From Imbricaverruca yamaguchii (lineage: Eukaryota > Arthropoda > Thecostraca > Neoverrucidae): DNA of 64,000 nt. Both the position numbers and the translations under genes were made by a program. The stretch is taken from positions 457,001 to 521,000 of the forward strand of contig JAOTOL010001347.1 of NCBI GenBank assembly GCA_034440575.1, given 5' to 3'. The notes beneath the pieces were generated by a model that was not told the DNA's origin, made no database searches, and saw only the letters and a program-made list of their open reading frames with translations. Shown piece after piece: positions 37,486 through 48,934 of this stretch (positions are counted from its first letter, which is position 1; each line of letters begins with the position of its first letter).

Positions 37486-38649
37486 CATCGCCGCGGACCA
37501 CCGCATCTACTGGCTGTCATTTGAGATCAACACGAGCACTCTCACATAATGCGACGCATGGGGAGGGGATACCGTCCATATAAACATAAGGAAACTACGC
37601 AAACTATAAACGCAAAATTAGGATGGGATATCACGGCTGCAGTGAATTCTCCGAAGCATACATTTTGATACACCTCAAGGATCAAATTAGGCACAAAAGT
37701 GAAATTTTGAATAATTCGTAGTTGATAGCTTCCTTCGGCCATATATACATTCATGACATGGTGACAGTAGATTCCGAATGTCCACATATGTATGTATTAC
37801 CTGAAATAGAATACATCAGTTTCAAATAATGTTAAGGAGGTATTAAAGACATCACCATAAGTAGAAAGATGTGACATATTTCGCGACGAGGTGTTCAAGC
37901 AGTCCAGGTACACACAATACCACTAGACCACATAGATAAGTGACTGCAGATCAGTCTGACCAGCACGTAATACAATATTGCACAAGGACATGCGAGCAAT
38001 AGCGTACCTCTTTGATCGGTTGATGAACACTTTATATCAGATAAATAATATTGCGTTATTCAGGCTATTCAATGTTTTACCAAACACAAACTGAAATAAA
38101 ATTCACCGCGCTCTGAGGGTGGGCGGTGGCCAAGGGTGGTGCGGTCCAGTGCCATTAAAGCGAACCCATTGAAAACCACTCACAGCCATTACCCCGCGCA
38201 ATAAACCCACCGGCGTCGCCAGCAGCCGACGCCCGGCTGCCGGGCACTGGGCCGGCGCGGCGGGAGGTGATGTCACCGCGCCCACCGAACCTTTATGGCG
38301 GCCGACCGGTCCACCAGGCATACCGCAGTTTCAATATATACCAATATATTTGTGTTGCATACGATGCGCTGACCAATTTGCAACAGTTACAAACAATGCA
38401 TGCAATATCACTGCCTGGTTAGGAAATATTTCCAAAACACAAGTGGGATTAGCGAATTGTGCTCCCTCTCACTGCAGTTCCATTAGTTTAAGTAGTGAAG
38501 TAGTGTCAGTCTGCAACATTTATTCCAATAGCGCTACATGCCTATGTGATAGCGTACACGTATTTGGGAAATGAATAGCAGGGTTGCCATGCGGAATATT
38601 CCCTCCTTTGTGTCGCCGAAATCACTCTGTCAGCCCATGGTGCGCGTCC

Positions 38650-39672
38650 TGCCACCGGCGTACTGTCGTATGGGCAGAGGTACACCCTGCCGCCAGCGTA
38701 CTGTCGCGTGGGCAGAGGTACACCCTGCCGCCGGCGTACTGTCGCGTGGACAGAGGTACACCCTGCCGCCAGCGTACTGTCGCGTGGGCAGAGGTACACC
38801 CTGCCGCCAGCGTACTGTCGCGTGGGCAGAGGTACACCCTGCCGCCAGCGTACTGTCGCGTGGGCAGGGTAACTGGGTACACCCTGCCGCCGGCGTACTG
38901 TCGCGTGGGCAGAGGTACACCCTGCCGCCGGCGTACTGTCGCGTGGACAGCCGCCGGGGTACACCCTGCCGCCGGCGTACTGTCGCGTGGGCAGAGGTAC
39001 ACCCTGCCGCCGGCGTACTGTCGCGGGGCAGAGGTACACCCTGCCGCCGGCGTACTGTCGCGTGGGCAAGTCTGCCGCCGTCTTGGGCAGAGGTTCGCCG
39101 GCGTACTGTCGCGTGGGCAGAGGTACCCTGCCGCGGCGTCTGTCGCGTCAGAGGTACACCCTGCCGCCGGCGTACTGTCGCGTGGGCAGAGGTACACCCT
39201 GCCGCCGGCGTACTGTCGCGTGGCAGAGTAACCTGCCGCCGCGTACTGTCGCGTGGGCAGAGGTACACCCTGCCGCCGGCGTACTGTCGCATGGGCAGAG
39301 GTACACCCTGCCGCCGGCGTACTGTCGCGTGGGCAGAGGTACACCCTGCCGCCGGCGTACTGTCGCGTGGGCAGAGGTACACCCTGCCGCCAGCGTACTG
39401 TCGCGTGGGCAGAGGTACACCCTGCCGCCGGCGTACTGTCGCGTGGGCAGAGGTACACCCTGCCGCCGGCGTACTGTCGCGTGGGCAGAGGTACACCCTG
39501 CCGCCAGCGTACTGTCGCGTGGGCAGAGGTACACCCTGCCGCCGGGCTGTCGCGTGGACAGAGGTACACCCTGCCGCCGGCGTACTGTCGCGTGGACAGA
39601 GGTACACCCTGCCGCCGGCGTACTGTCGCGTGGACAGAGGTACACCCTGCCGCCAGCGTACTGTCGCGTGGG
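38650..39672. repeat. 38-bp minisatellite, ~27 copies, phosphatase intron
   Basis: Unit gtactgtcgcgtgggcagag plus gtacaccctgccgccggc; several shortened units at 39,060-39,240. 37,490-38,640 is unique intron sequence with nothing recognised. Confidence 0.94.
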
Positions 39673-40054
39673 CTGAGTCTAACCAACACCTGTGACTGGG
39701 AGACAGAACATTCTAGCATTTCCTTCCCATGGCGCGTACTCTGCCATCCCTTTTCTGTACAAAAGGACACATCGCGCTCTAGAGCCAGGGCAGTTGGGAC
39801 AGATGGCAAAAGTGGATGATATTCACTTGATTTGACTGCAATTAGACCATCCAATTCCCCTAAAATCAGCATCATTTAAGACGAGGCGGAGGGTTCAGTG
39901 CAAGGGACTAGTGCAGCTAAATGTAAGCTAAACAAGACATTCCCGGGCGGGGGATGGAGGGAGACGAACGTTTCACCTGGCGTGTTCTCTGGAGACGTGA
40001 CGACACGCCCACACAGCGCGTCTGCCGAGTAGAACACCTGTACGCGCCACCCAC

Positions 40055-40240
40055 CGCGTTCTCCGGGTGGAAGGTGTAGGAGGCGGGCGAGTTGTCGACA
40101 ATCACCACGCGGCGCACGTCGCGGCCCAGCCGCTCCAGGTCCTTCACGTAGTTGCCACGGTGCAGTACGCACGACTCGCGGAACAGTCGCGACCGGAACA
40201 CGCCCCTCTTGTCCAGCAGGTCGGCTACCGGGTCAGCGTA
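40055..40240 (-). CDS. CTDSPL: SCP/CTDSP-family phosphatase, exon with HAD motif III region
   Basis: Internal exon of 62 codons, from [15 protein letters not shown] to FHPENA. It carries the conserved cap/core segment [18 protein letters not shown] and the strand VVIVDNSP, whose Asp is the Mg-coordinating acidic residue of the third HAD motif, so the catalytic core is intact. Both edges are phase 0, with acceptor CGCCAG and donor GCG followed by GTGGGT. A degenerate second copy of its first ~22 bases plus acceptor lies just upstream at about 40,258-40,285. Confidence 0.92.
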
Positions 40241-40736
40241 CTGGCGAGATGAGGTGAGGTCAGTCACCGGGTCAACGTACTGACGAGGTCCGGTCACGAC
40301 CAAATCAGGTCATGCCATATCGTATCAGGCCTTGACACAGCTTGAGCAGGCCATGTCAGACTCGAGCATGTCATGCCATGTCACAGCCCATCACGCCCTG
40401 GCATACACCATCAGGTCCTGTCAGACCCGATCAGGTCAGCTCACGGCCAGGTAGAACACTTTCGAGACATAGCACGACTCCGTAGCGTGACCAGTAGCGA
40501 ATCGACCAATACCCGAGGGGACCAAGCATGCGCATGTTCTCGGATTGAGAGTAGCAGTAGATAAGGTGCCGGTCACGATTCCTGGAGCGGATCGAACACG
40601 CCAATACGTCCCACCACCGACATGTCCAAGTCATGGAGGCGGCGGCAGGAATGCAGAGCGCGAGAGAAATCGTTCGCTCAAATCGCAGCCGCGTGCATTA
40701 TTCAGCACAGCCGGCGGCCGCGCGTCACATCACGGC

Positions 40737-43700
40737 CACTCCATGTGTGGGTGTACCCCTCCCGGAGACTCACCAGGCCACTCCATGTGTGGGTGTATCC
40801 CTCACGGAGACTCACCAGGCCGCACCACGTGTGGGTGTATCCCTCCCGGAGACTCACCAGGCCACTCCACGTGTGGGTGTACCCCTCACGGAGACTCACC
40901 AGGCCGCACCATGTGTGGGTGTACCCCTCACGGAGACTCACCAGGCCGCACCATGTGTGGGTGTACCCCTCACGGAGACTCACCAGGCCGCACCACGTGA
41001 GGGTGTACCCCTCCCGGAGACTCACCAGGCCGCACCACGTGAGGGTGTACCCCTCCCGGAGACTCACCAGGCCGCACCACGTGAGGGTGTACCCCTCACG
41101 GAGACTCACCAGGCCGCTCCACGTGTGGGTGTACCCCTCACGGAGACTCACCAGGCCACTCCACGTGTGGGTGTACCCCTCACGGAGACTCACCAGGCCG
41201 CTCCATGTGTGGGTGTACCCCTCACGGAGACTCACCAGGCCGCTCCATGTGTGGGTGTACCTCTCACGGAGACTCACCAGGCCGCTCCATGTGTGGGTGT
41301 ACCCCTCACGGAGACTCACCAGGCCGCTCCATGTGTGGGTGTACCCCTCACGGAGACTCACCAGGCCGCACCACGTGAGGGTGTACCTATCACGGACTCA
41401 CCAGGCCACTCCATGTGTGGGTGTACCCCTCACGGAGACTCACCAGGCCGCACCACGTGTGGGTGTACCTCTCACGGAGACTCACCAGGCCGCTCCACGT
41501 GTGGGTGTACCCCTCACGGAGACTCACCAGGCCGCTCCACGTGTGGGTGTACCCCTCACGGAGACTCACCAGGCCGCTCCATAGTGTGGGTGTACCCCTC
41601 ACGGAGACTCACCAGGCCGCTCCATGTGTGGGTGTACCCTCACGGAGACTCACCAGGCCGCTCCACGTGTGGGTGTACCCCTCACGGAGCTCCAGTGTGG
41701 GTGTACTCACCAGGCCGCTCCATGTGTGGGTGTACCCCTCACGGAGACTCACCAGGCCGCTCCACGTGTGGGTGTACCCCTCACGGAGACTCACCAGGCC
41801 GCTCCATGTGTGGGTGTACCCCTCACGGAGACTCACAGGCCCTCAGGCCGCTCCATGTGTGGGTGTACCCCTCACGGAGACTCACCAGGCCGCTCCATGT
41901 GTGGGTGTACCCCTCACGGAGACTCACCAGGCCGCTCCATGTGTGGGTGTACCCCTCACGGAGACTCACCAGGCCGCTCCATGTGTGGGTGTACCCCTCA
42001 CGGAGACTCACCAGGCCGCTCCATGTGTGGGTGTACCTCTCACGGAGACTCACCAGGCCACTCCACGTGTGGGTGTACCCCTCACGGAGACTCACCAGGC
42101 CGTGCTCCACGATGTGGGTGTACCCCTCACGGAGACTCACCAGGCCGCTCCACGTGTGGGTGTACCCCTCACGGAGACTCACCAGGCCGCTCCACGTGGG
42201 GTGTACCCCTCACGGAGACTCACCAGGCCGCTCCACGTGTGGGTGTACCCCTCACGGAGACTCACCAGGCCGCTCCACGTGTGGGTGTACCCCTCACGGA
42301 GACTCACCAGGCCGCTCCATGTGTGGGTGTACCCTCACGGAGACTCACCAGGCCGCTCCATGTGTGGGTGTACCCCTCACGGAGACTCACTAGGCCGCTC
42401 CACGTGTGGGTGTACCCCTCACGGAGACTCACCAGGCCGCTCCACGTGTGGGTGTATCCCTCACGGAGACTCACCAGGCCGCTCCATGTGTGGGTGTATC
42501 CCTCACGGAGACTCACCAGGCCGCTCCACGTGTGGGTGTACCCCTCACGGAGACTCACCAGGCCGCTCCACGTGTGGGTGTACCCAGACTCACTGTGGGT
42601 GTACCCCTCACGGAGACTCACCAGGCCGCTCCACGTGTGGGTGTACCCCTCACGGAGACTCACCAGGCCGCTCCACGTGTGGGTGTACCCCTCACGGAGA
42701 CTCACCAGGCCGCTCCACGTGTGGGTGTACCCCTCACGGAGACTCACCAGGCCGCTCCACGTGTGGGTGTACCTCTCACGGACTCACCAGGCCGCTCCAC
42801 GTGTGGGTGTACCCCTCACGGAGACTCACCAGGCCGCACCACGTGTGGGTGTACCCCTCACGGAGACTCACCAGGCCACTCCACGTGTGGGTCCGGAGAC
42901 TCACCAGGCCGCACCACGTGTGGGTGTACCTCTCACGGACTCACCAGGCCACTCCACGTGTGGGTGTACCCCTCACGGAGACTCACCAGGCCGCTCCACG
43001 TGTGGGTGTACCCCTCACGGGACTCAGGCCGCTCCATGTGTGGGTGTACCCTCACGGAGACTCACCAGGCCGCTCCACGTGTGGGTGTACCCCTCACGGA
43101 GACTCACCAGGCCGCTCCACGTGTGGGTGTACCCCTCACGGAGACTCACCAGGCCGCTCCACGTGTGGGTGTACCCCTCACGGAGACTCACCAGGCCGCT
43201 CCACGTGTGGGTGTACCCCTCACGGAGACTCACCAGGCCGCTCCATGTGTGGGTGTACCCCTCACGGAGACTCACCAGGCCGCTCCATGTGTGGGTGTAC
43301 CCCTCACGGAGACTCACCAGGCCGCTCCACGTGTGGGTGTACCCCTCACGGAGACTCACCAGGCCGCTCCACGTGTGGGTGTACCCCTCACGGAGACTCA
43401 CCAGGCCGCTCCATGTGTGGGTGTACCCCTCACGGAGACTCACCAGGCCGCTCCATGTGTGGGTGTACCCCTCACGGAGACTCACCAGGCCGCTCCACGT
43501 GTGGGTGTACCCCTCACGGAGACTCACCAGGCCGCTCCACGTGTGGGTGTACCTCTCACGGCGGCTCATGAGGCCACTCCACGTGTGGGTGTACCCCTCA
43601 CGGAGACTCACCAGGCCGCTCCACGTGTGGGTGTACCTCTCACGGAGACTCACCAGGCCGCTCCATGTGTGGGTGTACCCCTCACGGAGACTCACCAGGC

Positions 43701-44566
43701 CGCTCCACGTGTGGGTGTACCCCTCACGGAGACTCACCAGGCCGCTCCACGTGTGGGTGTATCCCTCACGGAGACTCACCAGGCCGCTCCACGTGTGGGT
43801 GTACCCCTCACGGAGACTCACCAGGCCGCTCCACGTGTGGGTGTACCTCTCACGGAGACTCACCAGGCCGCTCCACGTGTGGGTGTACCCCTCACGGAGA
43901 CTCACCAGGCCGCTCCACTGTGTGGGTGTACCCCTCACGGAGACTCACCAGGCCACTCCACGTGTGGGTGTACCCCTCACGGAGACTCACCAGGCCGCTC
44001 CACGTGTGGGTGTACCCCTCACGGAGACTCCTCACCAGGCCGCTCCACGTGTGGGTGTACCCTCACGGAGACTCACCAGGCCGCTCCACGTGTGGGTGTA
44101 CCCCTCACGGAGACTCACCAGGCCGCTCCACGTGTGGGTGTACCCTCTCACGGAGACTCACCAGGCCGCTCCACGTGTGGGTGTACCCCTCACGGAGACT
44201 CACCAGGCCGCTCCACGTGTGGGTGTACCCTCACGGAGACTCACCAGGCCGCTCCACGTGTGGGTGTACCCCTCACGGAGACTCACCAGGCCACTTCACG
44301 TGAGGGTGTATACCTCACGGAGACTCACCAGGCCGCTCCATGTGTGGGTGTACCCCTCACGGAGACTCACCAGGCCGCTCCACGTGTGGGTGTACCTCTC
44401 ACGGCGGCTCATGAGGCCACTCCACGTGTGGGTGTATCCCTTACGGAGACTCACCAGGCCGCTCCACGTGTGGGTGTACCCCTCACGGACTCACCAGGCC
44501 GCTCCACGTGTGGGTGTACCCCTCACGGCGGTTAACCAGGCCGCTCCACGTGTGGATGTACCCCTC
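40737..44566. repeat. 42-bp minisatellite, ~90 copies, phosphatase intron
   Basis: The largest array, 3.8 kb. Unit gtgtgggtgtacccctcacg plus gagactcaccaggccgctccac. On the gene's strand every unit contains CTGGTGAGT, a near-consensus 5' splice site. A marker variant (cggcggctcatgaggccac) recurs 842 bp apart (43,560 and 44,402), about 20 units, indicating block duplication. Confidence 0.96.
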
Positions 44567-44954
44567 ACGAATCATCATAGAACGTTTTTACAACATTTTT
44601 ACTTTTTGAATGACATGAGGCATATCAATATTTAACTGCTGACTTTTTTGAACAAACGAATTATACAAGATTTGCTTCTCTTTTGTCTTGACATTTTTAC
44701 CTTTTCTTTTTTATGGAACTATTGTCTTTAATCAAATAATAAGCATCCTGCAAAAACGTACAGGCAGAATTGTCGTGCCGCTAAAAATCAATGTGTTTTC
44801 CTCGCGGTGTAACATTACGAGACATCATACTCATATTTAAGAGAGGTGAAATAATTTTTCCGTAACCATTTGAGAAGGAAAACCATTTAACTGAAGTGTT
44901 CAGGAAGCCTACGAAAACTGCCACGTTAGCACGGCTTGCGTTCGTCGCACCGAC

Positions 44955-45104
44955 CTTGGCCAGACTGGCAGTGAAGAGAACACACTCGAACATGTCGCCC
45001 ATCTTCAACAGGAAGTCGTCGACGAAGGGTCGCTTCAGCACGTACACCTGGTGCACTGTGCCGTCTATCTCCACCGGCACGACGAAGTCAGCATTCGGTA
45101 TCGG
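44955..45104 (-). CDS. CTDSPL: SCP/CTDSP-family phosphatase, central catalytic exon
   Basis: Internal exon of exactly 50 codons, from [15 protein letters not shown] to [10 protein letters not shown]. It contains the family signature [13 protein letters not shown] and the second HAD motif (LFTAS, with the conserved Thr/Ser that holds the phosphate). Acceptor is CCGCAG and donor AAG followed by GTCGGT, both phase 0, continuing into YADPVADLL as in animal orthologues. SCP phosphatases remove phosphate from Ser5 of the RNA polymerase II C-terminal domain and from SMADs. The sequence between this exon and the next (40,241-44,954) is dominated by a 42-bp tandem array. Confidence 0.93.
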
Positions 45105-45199
45105 CTGCGGTGGTCAAGGACCCGCCAGGTCAAAGTCATGCACACGACACCCAAACGTCACGGCACGGCGTCGCGCATCCAGTGCGATTCACGCGATGT

Positions 45200-45645
45200 C
45201 GTAACGAGTACCGCAGGATGTCGAACAATGCCATGGAATGAATGTCGTTTAATATCTCCTTCAATATCAATTTTTGGCCAAGTGCGCGCTTACAAGTATC
45301 TTTTGCATTTCCTCTGGCAGATACTTTATTTCGGGACACATATATTGGTGAAAGTGACGGAAACAGCTATGCCACAAACTGATATTGTACAACACAACAT
45401 GTACAACAGATAATCCCTGGAATGCTCGGAATGGTACTACAAGATGTTCGTGCGTCAGGCGGGGTATGGTGAGCATAAGCATGCTGCTATAAACGAAGTG
45501 CTGTTAGAATCGAGGCATGAAGACTCCATAAACAAACAGATGAAAACACCATGTCGATGCTTCTTTGGGAAGGATGTCGGTTCAGTCTTCAGGAAGTGGC
45601 ACATTCCACACTATTCCACGAATAATTTATCACTGCACTCATCTC
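45200..45645 (+). repeat. Diverged ~450-bp direct repeat, copy 1
   Basis: Shares ordered landmarks with 47,830-48,275: gatgtcg...aatgtcgttt, ttggtga, tattgta, catgct, gctgttaga, and the perfect terminal cgaataatttatcactgc. The two copies flank the catalytic exon and the adjacent array. It may be an old mobile element or a local duplication. Confidence 0.6.
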
Positions 45646-45808
45646 AACGCATCACAGCGCCGGTATCGCCGCACCACACAGGCCCAACCGGAGCCTACAG
45701 CTGCTTCACGGTGACGCCCACGTGCCAGCCAAACACTCAGCATTCGCCAGCACCCACCAGCCAACACCTCGGCACCCGTTCCCGGCCGGCTGTCCGGCTG
45801 GCGCTCAC

Positions 45809-46062
45809 ATTGAAGGAGCTGTGCACGAGCGTCTCGTCGAGGTCCACCACGAGGCACACCTTGCCCATGTCCTGGTGGCGCACGGGCGGCAGCAGGTAGC
45901 CGGTGCCGGCGGGCGACGCGCCGGCTGGCGGTGAGCCGCCGACGTCTCGGACGGACGGCGAGGGCGGCGTCGACGGCCGCGAGTCGGAGCCACTGCCCAG
46001 ACAGCACAGCAGCGAGCGCAGCACACCGCGCCGCCTGCCCACCACCGCATCGGGCGGCTTAC
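45809..46062 (-). CDS. CTDSPL: SCP/CTDSP-family phosphatase, exon with catalytic DLDET motif
   Basis: Exon encoding RRGVLRSLLCCLG, a low-complexity Pro/Ser/Gly linker, LLPPVRHQDM and the catalytic motif VVDLDETLVHSSFN. The first Asp of DLDET is the phosphorylated nucleophile and the second the general acid of this HAD family. The donor is AAT followed by GTGAGC (45,807-45,808), phase 0. The 5' edge is uncertain: an acceptor GGGCAG at 46,035 or CCCAG at 46,063 would both keep the frame open, and the longer choice is annotated. The paired cysteines match the membrane-anchoring CC of SCP N-termini. The exons encoding the true N-terminus are not found; they lie to the right, in or beyond the minisatellite flank. 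The four exons give about 240-250 residues, against 261-276 for human SCPs. Confidence 0.88.
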
Positions 46063-46074
46063 CTGGGCAGCGGT

Positions 46075-47775
46075 ACAGGTCACACACGGGCCACCCACAG
46101 CCGGTCTGGGAGTAGCTCCCACCCGTACAGGTCAACCACAGCCAGTCTGGGGAGCAGCTCCAACTCGTACATGTCACCCACGGGCCACCCACAGCCAGTC
46201 TGGGGAGCAGCTCCCACCCGTACAGGTCACCCACGGGCCATCCGAGGAGTTCCCACCCGTACAGGTAACCCACAGCCAGTCTGGGGAGCAGCTCCCACCC
46301 GTACAGGTCACCCACAGCGAGCCTTGGGAGTAGCTCCCACCAGTACAGGTCACCACACGGGCCATCCGAGGAGTTCCCATTCAGGTAACCCACAGCCAGT
46401 CTGGGGAGCAGCTCCCACCCGTACAGGTCACCCACAGCGAGCCTTGGGAGCAGCTCCCACCCGTACAGGTCACCCACGGGCCATCCGAGGAGTTCCCACC
46501 CGTACAGGTAACCCACAGCCAGTCTGGGGAGCAGCTCCCACCCGTACAGGTCACCCACGCCAGTCTGGGAGACGTACAGGTCACCCACGGGCCACCCACA
46601 GCAGTGAGCTCCCACCCGTACAGGTCACACACGCCACCCACGGCCAGCCGGTCTGGGGAGCAGGTTCCCACCCGTACAGGTCACCCACAGCCAGTCTGGG
46701 GAGTAGCTCCCACCCGTACAGGTCACCCACAGCCAGCCTGGGGAGTAGCTCCCACCCGTACAGGTCACCACAGCCGTCTGGGGGGAGCTCCCACCCGTAC
46801 AGGTCACCCACAGCCAGTCTGGGGAGGAGCTCCCACCCGTACAGGTCACACACAGCCAGTCTGGGGAGTAGCTCCCACCCGTACAGGTCACACACGGGCC
46901 ACCCACAGCCAGTCTGGGGAGCAGCTCCCACCCGTACAGGTCACCCACAGCCAGTCTGGGGAGTAGCTCCCACCAGTGCAGGTCACACACGGGCCACCCA
47001 CAGCCAGTGGCTAGCTCCCACCCGTACAGGTCACACACAGCCAGTCTGGGGAGCAGCTCCCACCCGGTCACACAGGCCACACACAGCCAGTCTGGGGAGT
47101 AGCTCCCACCAGTACAGGTCACACACGCCTCTGGGGAGTCATACAGGCCACCCACAGCCAGTCTGGGGAGCAGCTCCCACCCGTACAGGTCACCCACAGC
47201 CAGTCTGGGGAGTAGCTCCCACCCATACAGGTCACACACGGGCCACCCACAGCCAGTCTGGGGAGGAGCTCCCACCGGCACAGGTCACACACAGCCAGTC
47301 TGGGGAGTAGCTCCCACCAGTGCAGGTCACACACGGGCCACCCACAGCCAGTCTGGGGAGCAGCTCCCATCCGTACAGGTCACCCACAGCCAGTCTGGGG
47401 AGCAGCTCCCACCCGGTACAGGTCACACACAGCCAGTCTGGGAGTAGCTCCCACCCATACAGGTCACACACGGGCCACCCACAGCCAGTCTGGGGAGGAG
47501 CTCCCACCCATACAGGTCACACACGGGCCACCCACAGCCAGTCTGGGGAGTAGCTCCCACCCATACAGGTCACACACGGGCCACCCACAGCCAGTCTGGG
47601 GAGGAGCTCCCACCCATACAGGTCACACACGGGCCACCCACAGCCAGTCTGGGGAGGAGCTCCCACCCGTACAGGTCACACACGGGCCACCCACAGCCAG
47701 TCTGGGGAGGAGCTCCCACCGGCACAGGTCACACACGGACCACCCGAGGAGCTCCCACCCGTACAGGTAACCCAC
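46075..47775. repeat. 42/54-bp minisatellite next to the phosphatase catalytic exon
   Basis: Unit cacccgtacaggtcacccac plus agccagtctggggagcagctcc, with longer units carrying acgggccacc. It starts within ~20 bases of the exon and its unit resembles the exon's acceptor region on the gene strand. A small outlying block of the same family lies at 48,268-48,450. Confidence 0.93.
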
Positions 47776-47829
47776 AGCCAGTGCCAATATTAGTGTTTTT
47801 CGTTCGGTGCGAGATGTCGAAACGAATAT

Positions 47830-48275
47830 GGTTAGATGTCGAAATTTGTGATGGAAGCGATGTCGCTGGACACGTTCTTGCAACACAATTTTGACCCAAC
47901 AGCGTGCTCGTACGTGTATCTTTTTCACTTTTTACCAGATACCTTGCTTAGGGATAACTATTTTGGTGATAGCGAGACAAAATACCTGTGCTTACCAATT
48001 GCTATTGTATGACACGCTACACCGTATGTAGTCCTCGTACCTGGCATTGTGCTAAGAGGCTTTCTCAATCGTGCTAGAGATGTAAGTGTATCATGATCCG
48101 CAATGGTGAGTGCAGGCATGCTACTTATCAACGTGATACTGTTAGACATTGAATATGAAGACAGCATAGAGACTCAAGAAGCACGATGTCCATAAGTTTT
48201 TGGAGTGAATGTCGTTTTAATGTTCAGAAAGTTCTATATTCCACCATAATTCACGAATAATTTATCACTGCCCAT
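47830..48275 (+). repeat. Diverged ~450-bp direct repeat, copy 2
   Basis: See 45,200-45,645. This copy ends with cgaataatttatcactgcc and is followed at once by minisatellite units. Confidence 0.6.
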
Positions 48276-48934
48276 AGCGTGCCTGGGGAGTAGCTCTCAC
48301 CTTACAGGTCACAGACGGGTCATCCACAGCGGGCTTGGGGAGGAGCTCCCACCTCACAGGTCACACACGGGTCATCCACAGCGGGCTTGGGGAGGAGCTC
48401 CCACCTCACAGGTCACACACGGGTCACCCACAGCTGGTCCGGGGAGGAGCTTCCCACAACTTCCCTAGCTAGATACTCCATGAACTCTAGGTTAGCTAAG
48501 CAAGATCTCCCATGTCGAAATCCACATCGAGTATTCCTTAAGAGGATATGCCTGTCAAGCGAGTCTGAATATTCTCCTTGTCAAGTTTTTTTAAACCGCA
48601 AAAGCTGGTTAAGTTGAACCGGCTGGCATTCAAATTCCAACACACTTTGTGTTTCCATTTTTGAAAATTGATGCCGCATTTGTCTGGCCAATCTTCAGGT
48701 ACTTCGGGACACTCAAAAGATCGCCTGAAGATGTCACCTAGCCTAGAGAGGTCACCCACAGCTGGCCTCGGGAGTATTCTCAACCAGTGCAGGTCACCCG
48801 CAGCTGGCTGCCTCGGACAAAGGGTGCGACCACTGGGCACAGGGTGTGTGATGATGTGACACCACCCGGTACCGCCGCTGAGTTTACTACAGGGTGCGAC
48901 CTCTGGGCAGTGTACGGCAGCCGGAGAGCGGGCC

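Noticed and set aside
35118..37549. Frames of 547-800 codons on both strands across the 29- and 36-bp arrays
   Set aside because: A stop-free unit whose length is a multiple of 3 keeps a frame open for the whole array, and other frames stay open too. Several overlapping frames on both strands, no unique domains, and location inside a phosphatase intron argue against a gene.
41415..44635. Frames of 586-1,003 codons across the 42-bp array
   Set aside because: Same artefact: overlapping open frames in all phases, purely repeat-encoded, lying in the intron between two solid phosphatase exons.
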